Shown here piece after piece: positions 62,147 through 64,000 of a stretch of DNA of 64,000 bases. Made by a program: the position numbers and the translations under genes. Below the pieces are notes generated by a model that worked only from the letters and a program-made list of their open reading frames with translations, made no database searches and was not told the DNA's origin. The stretch comes from Vibrio inusitatus (GTDB lineage: Bacteria; Pseudomonadota; Gammaproteobacteria; Enterobacterales; Vibrionaceae), in assembly GCA_024346935.1 (NCBI GenBank), contig AP024878.1, positions 310,001 through 374,000 on the forward strand, in the 5' to 3' direction. Positions within the stretch are counted from its first letter, which is position 1. Each line of letters begins with the position of its first letter.

Positions 62147-62237
62147 ATCCTACATACTAACTATTTGATGACAACAACACACTGGATGCTACTGAGGCAT
62201 CCAGTTGTGTAATTGCATCTTGAAAAAGGAAATAAAG

Positions 62238-64000
62238 ATGAGAAAGTTACTTTTCCCTTCACTCTGTCTCGCATTACTCTCAGCTTGCTCCACCGAACAA
62301 ACAAACCAACCAACTCAAGAAATCACACAGGCTATGGCTAAATCGGGTGAACTTCCTGGTATGCCTCTTAAATCTTTAGCTGACCAAATCAACCTTGCTA
62401 TAGGTGCGGCTGTAGAGACGCGTCACTTAGAAGATCCTCTATTTCGTCAGGTGTTGATCCGCGATTTTTCGCAGATTACACCAGAGAATGAGATGAAGTT
62501 TAGCTATGTTCAACCTCAACGTGGTCAGTTTGATTTTAGTAAAGCAGACCAACTTATTGAGTTTGCGCAAGAGCATGACATGGTCGTGAAAGGACATGCT
62601 CTTGTTTGGCATATCCAAAACCCTAAATGGTTAGAAGAGACAAAGTGGACCAAACAAGAATTGAGCGAGGTACTTGAGCAACATATCAAGACGGTGGTCG
62701 GTCATTATAAAGGGCGAGTAGCCTACTGGGATGTTGTCAACGAAGCCTTCAATGACAACGGTACTTTTAGAGAGACGCTTTGGTATCAGGTGTTAGGCGA
62801 AGATTACATTGAGATGGCCTTTAGATGGGCGCATGAAGCCGATCCTGACGCAGTGCTGTTTTATAACGATTATTCAACAGAAGCCATAGGCCCTAAATCC
62901 AATGCCGTATATCGTCACTTAAAAACCTTGCTGGATAAAGGTGTGCCGATTCATGGTGTAGGTACACAGTTACATTTAATGAGTGAGTACCCAATTGGTG
63001 AGGCATCTATTGCTCGCAATATTGAACGATTCTCTGAGATTGGATTGGATACACACTTCACTGAGATTGATGTGCGTATGCGAGACAGCGACGGTCAGGC
63101 GGGGCTCAATGACCAAGCTAAGCATTATGAGACCTTAATGAAGCTTGCTGCTTATTATCCAGAAGTAGATATGTACACCACCTGGGGACTGACTGATAAG
63201 TACTCATGGGTTCCATCGTGGTTTGAGGGTTACGGTAGAGCGTTGATGTTGGATAAAGACTATCGAGCAAAACCTGCCTATTTAGCGGTGCAAGATGTGT
63301 TGGTGGATGCCGTAACTGGAAACTTTGGTTATGAACCGATTACAGACCTAAGTAATGCGAAGCGTCATATTTCTCCATTTAATGCTAAGCCTTTATCGTC
63401 AGAATCCTTGAATGCGGAAGCTATCGTCTATTATCCATTTGTGTACAACCAACTTAATGGTAAAGACCAAAGGCTGCCTAATTCTGAGACGGTGAGTGGT
63501 AAATGGGGCGTGGGTTATTACAAGAACAAATTAATAGGCCAAGTTATTCGCTCAGACGAGACAACCGTGACCAATCACAGCCTTGTTCATGAGAATGACA
63601 ATGTTGAGGTGTTCATTCGACTTGGCGAACAATATTGGCAATTCCGTTCAGTGATAGGTCAAGATTTTGCTCCGCTAGGCTTCCCAGGAAAAGCAAAGGG
63701 AACTTGGAGTGAAGACGGCAAGATGTTTGATTTTGTTATTGAATTTGAAGGTTTTGAAGACCTAGTTGGTGAGACGGTAGGCTTTAATATTGCACTATCG
63801 GATAATGACAACGATACAGACGATGGTAATCGCAAAGCTCAGCTTTACCCACTAACCGGTAACAACGTAGGTTGGCAGGGGGAGGAGTTTGGTGAGTTGT
63901 TCATGAACGGACAGAATGCTGTTGTGTCACCTAATCCAATTTCTACACCACCGACTTTCTCCATGAGCCAGTTAAATAACGCACCAAGTAGCGCAGATGA
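62238..64000 (+). CDS. Endo-1,4-beta-xylanase, GH10 lipoprotein (3' end outside window)
   Basis: The frame is open to the window end (587 codons seen). A lipoprotein signal ends in LLSAC (Cys17). A GH10 catalytic domain spans about 45-355, with acid/base E169 in WDVVNEAF and nucleophile E276 in FTEIDVR; the substrate-contact motif GHALVWH (119-125) is present. Residues from about 395 resemble a family 9 carbohydrate-binding module (WGVGYYKNKLIGQVIR...NVEVFIRL). It would cut xylan at the cell surface; a cytosolic role is excluded by the signal. AAAGGA lies before the ATG. Behind the permeases by 91 bp in the same operon. Confidence 0.94.
   Translation, partial: MRKLLFPSLCLALLSACSTEQTNQPTQEITQAMAKSGELPGMPLKSLADQINLAIGAAVETRHLEDPLFRQVLIRDFSQITPENEMKFSYVQPQRGQFDFSKADQLIEFAQEHDMVVKGHALVWHIQNPKWLEETKWTKQELSEVLEQHIKTVVGHYKGRVAYWDVVNEAFNDNGTFRETLWYQVLGEDYIEMAFRWAHEADPDAVLFYNDYSTEAIGPKSNAVYRHLKTLLDKGVPIHGVGTQLHLMSEYPIGEASIARNIERFSEIGLDTHFTEIDVRMRDSDGQAGLNDQAKHYETLMKLAAYYPEVDMYTTWGLTDKYSWVPSWFEGYGRALMLDKDYRAKPAYLAVQDVLVDAVTGNFGYEPITDLSNAKRHISPFNAKPLSSESLNAEAIVYYPFVYNQLNGKDQRLPNSETVSGKWGVGYYKNKLIGQVIRSDETTVTNHSLVHENDNVEVFIRLGEQYWQFRSVIGQDFAPLGFPGKAKGTWSEDGKMFDFVIEFEGFEDLVGETVGFNIALSDNDNDTDDGNRKAQLYPLTGNNVGWQGEEFGELFMNGQNAVVSPNPISTPPTFSMSQLNNAPSSAD

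Overview
The window is chromosomal DNA from a gammaproteobacterium, almost certainly a Vibrio or a close relative in the Vibrionaceae. The evidence is the MSHA type IV pilus cluster (mshC-D-O-P-Q) directly upstream of mreBCD-maf-rng-yhdP-nitrilase-tldD, the short HPF and NPr/PtsN/RapZ cluster behind rpoN, and the arcA-argF-pyrBI neighbourhood. No species is claimed.

Layout. 1-5.4 kb: end of the MSHA pilus operon (minor pilins and the large secreted MshQ). 5.6-18.5 kb: cell-shape genes mreBCD, Maf pyrophosphatase, RNase G, the AsmA-like lipid-transport protein YhdP, a nitrilase-family amidase, and the TldD/PmbA protease pair with yjgA (darP) between them on the other strand. 18.7-28.2 kb, minus strand: mgtE, then yrbG-kdsD-kdsC-lptC-lptA-lptB-rpoN-hpf-ptsN-rapZ-npr, which joins LPS synthesis and export to sigma-54 and the nitrogen PTS. 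28.3-32.9 kb: mlaFEDCB-ibaG-murA (outer-membrane lipid asymmetry and peptidoglycan precursor). 33.1-38.9 kb: plsC, ridA, pyrBI with an attenuator leader, argF with an ArgR-like operator, arcA, rraB. 39.0-47.6 kb: a tandem DUF2061 membrane protein behind a Fur box, the pepA-holC-valS unit, lptFG, an RDD protein.

Accessory part, from 47.8 kb. A tRNA-Leu(CAA) gene has its 3' end and terminator duplicated 136 bp further on. Then come degraded sequence, a 9-G tract and an unrecognised lipoprotein carrying nine 19-residue tandem repeats. After that lies a xylose/xylan utilisation locus: xylB; xylA-tal-tkt on the minus strand; and a divergent pair of ABC ATPase genes, one of which leads a binding protein, two permeases and a secreted GH10 xylanase cut by the window end. 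Together these suggest extracellular xylan cleavage, uptake of xylo-oligosaccharides by a CUT1-type ABC importer, xylose isomerisation and phosphorylation, and entry into the pentose phosphate pathway through transaldolase and transketolase.

The most informative non-coding signal is a pair of 14-bp direct repeats (core AAATnnCnTAAwtG) spaced exactly 21 bp and abutting the -35 of four xyl promoters, as expected for an AraC-family XylR activator that is not encoded in the window. Other non-coding items are a 269-bp MITE-like element, three REP-like intergenic repeats, a pyrBI leader and terminator, ArgR and Fur boxes, and a CRP-like site. I see no CRISPR array, prophage, integrase or intact insertion sequence, and no clear wholly new system. 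The repeat lipoprotein region is the least explained part.
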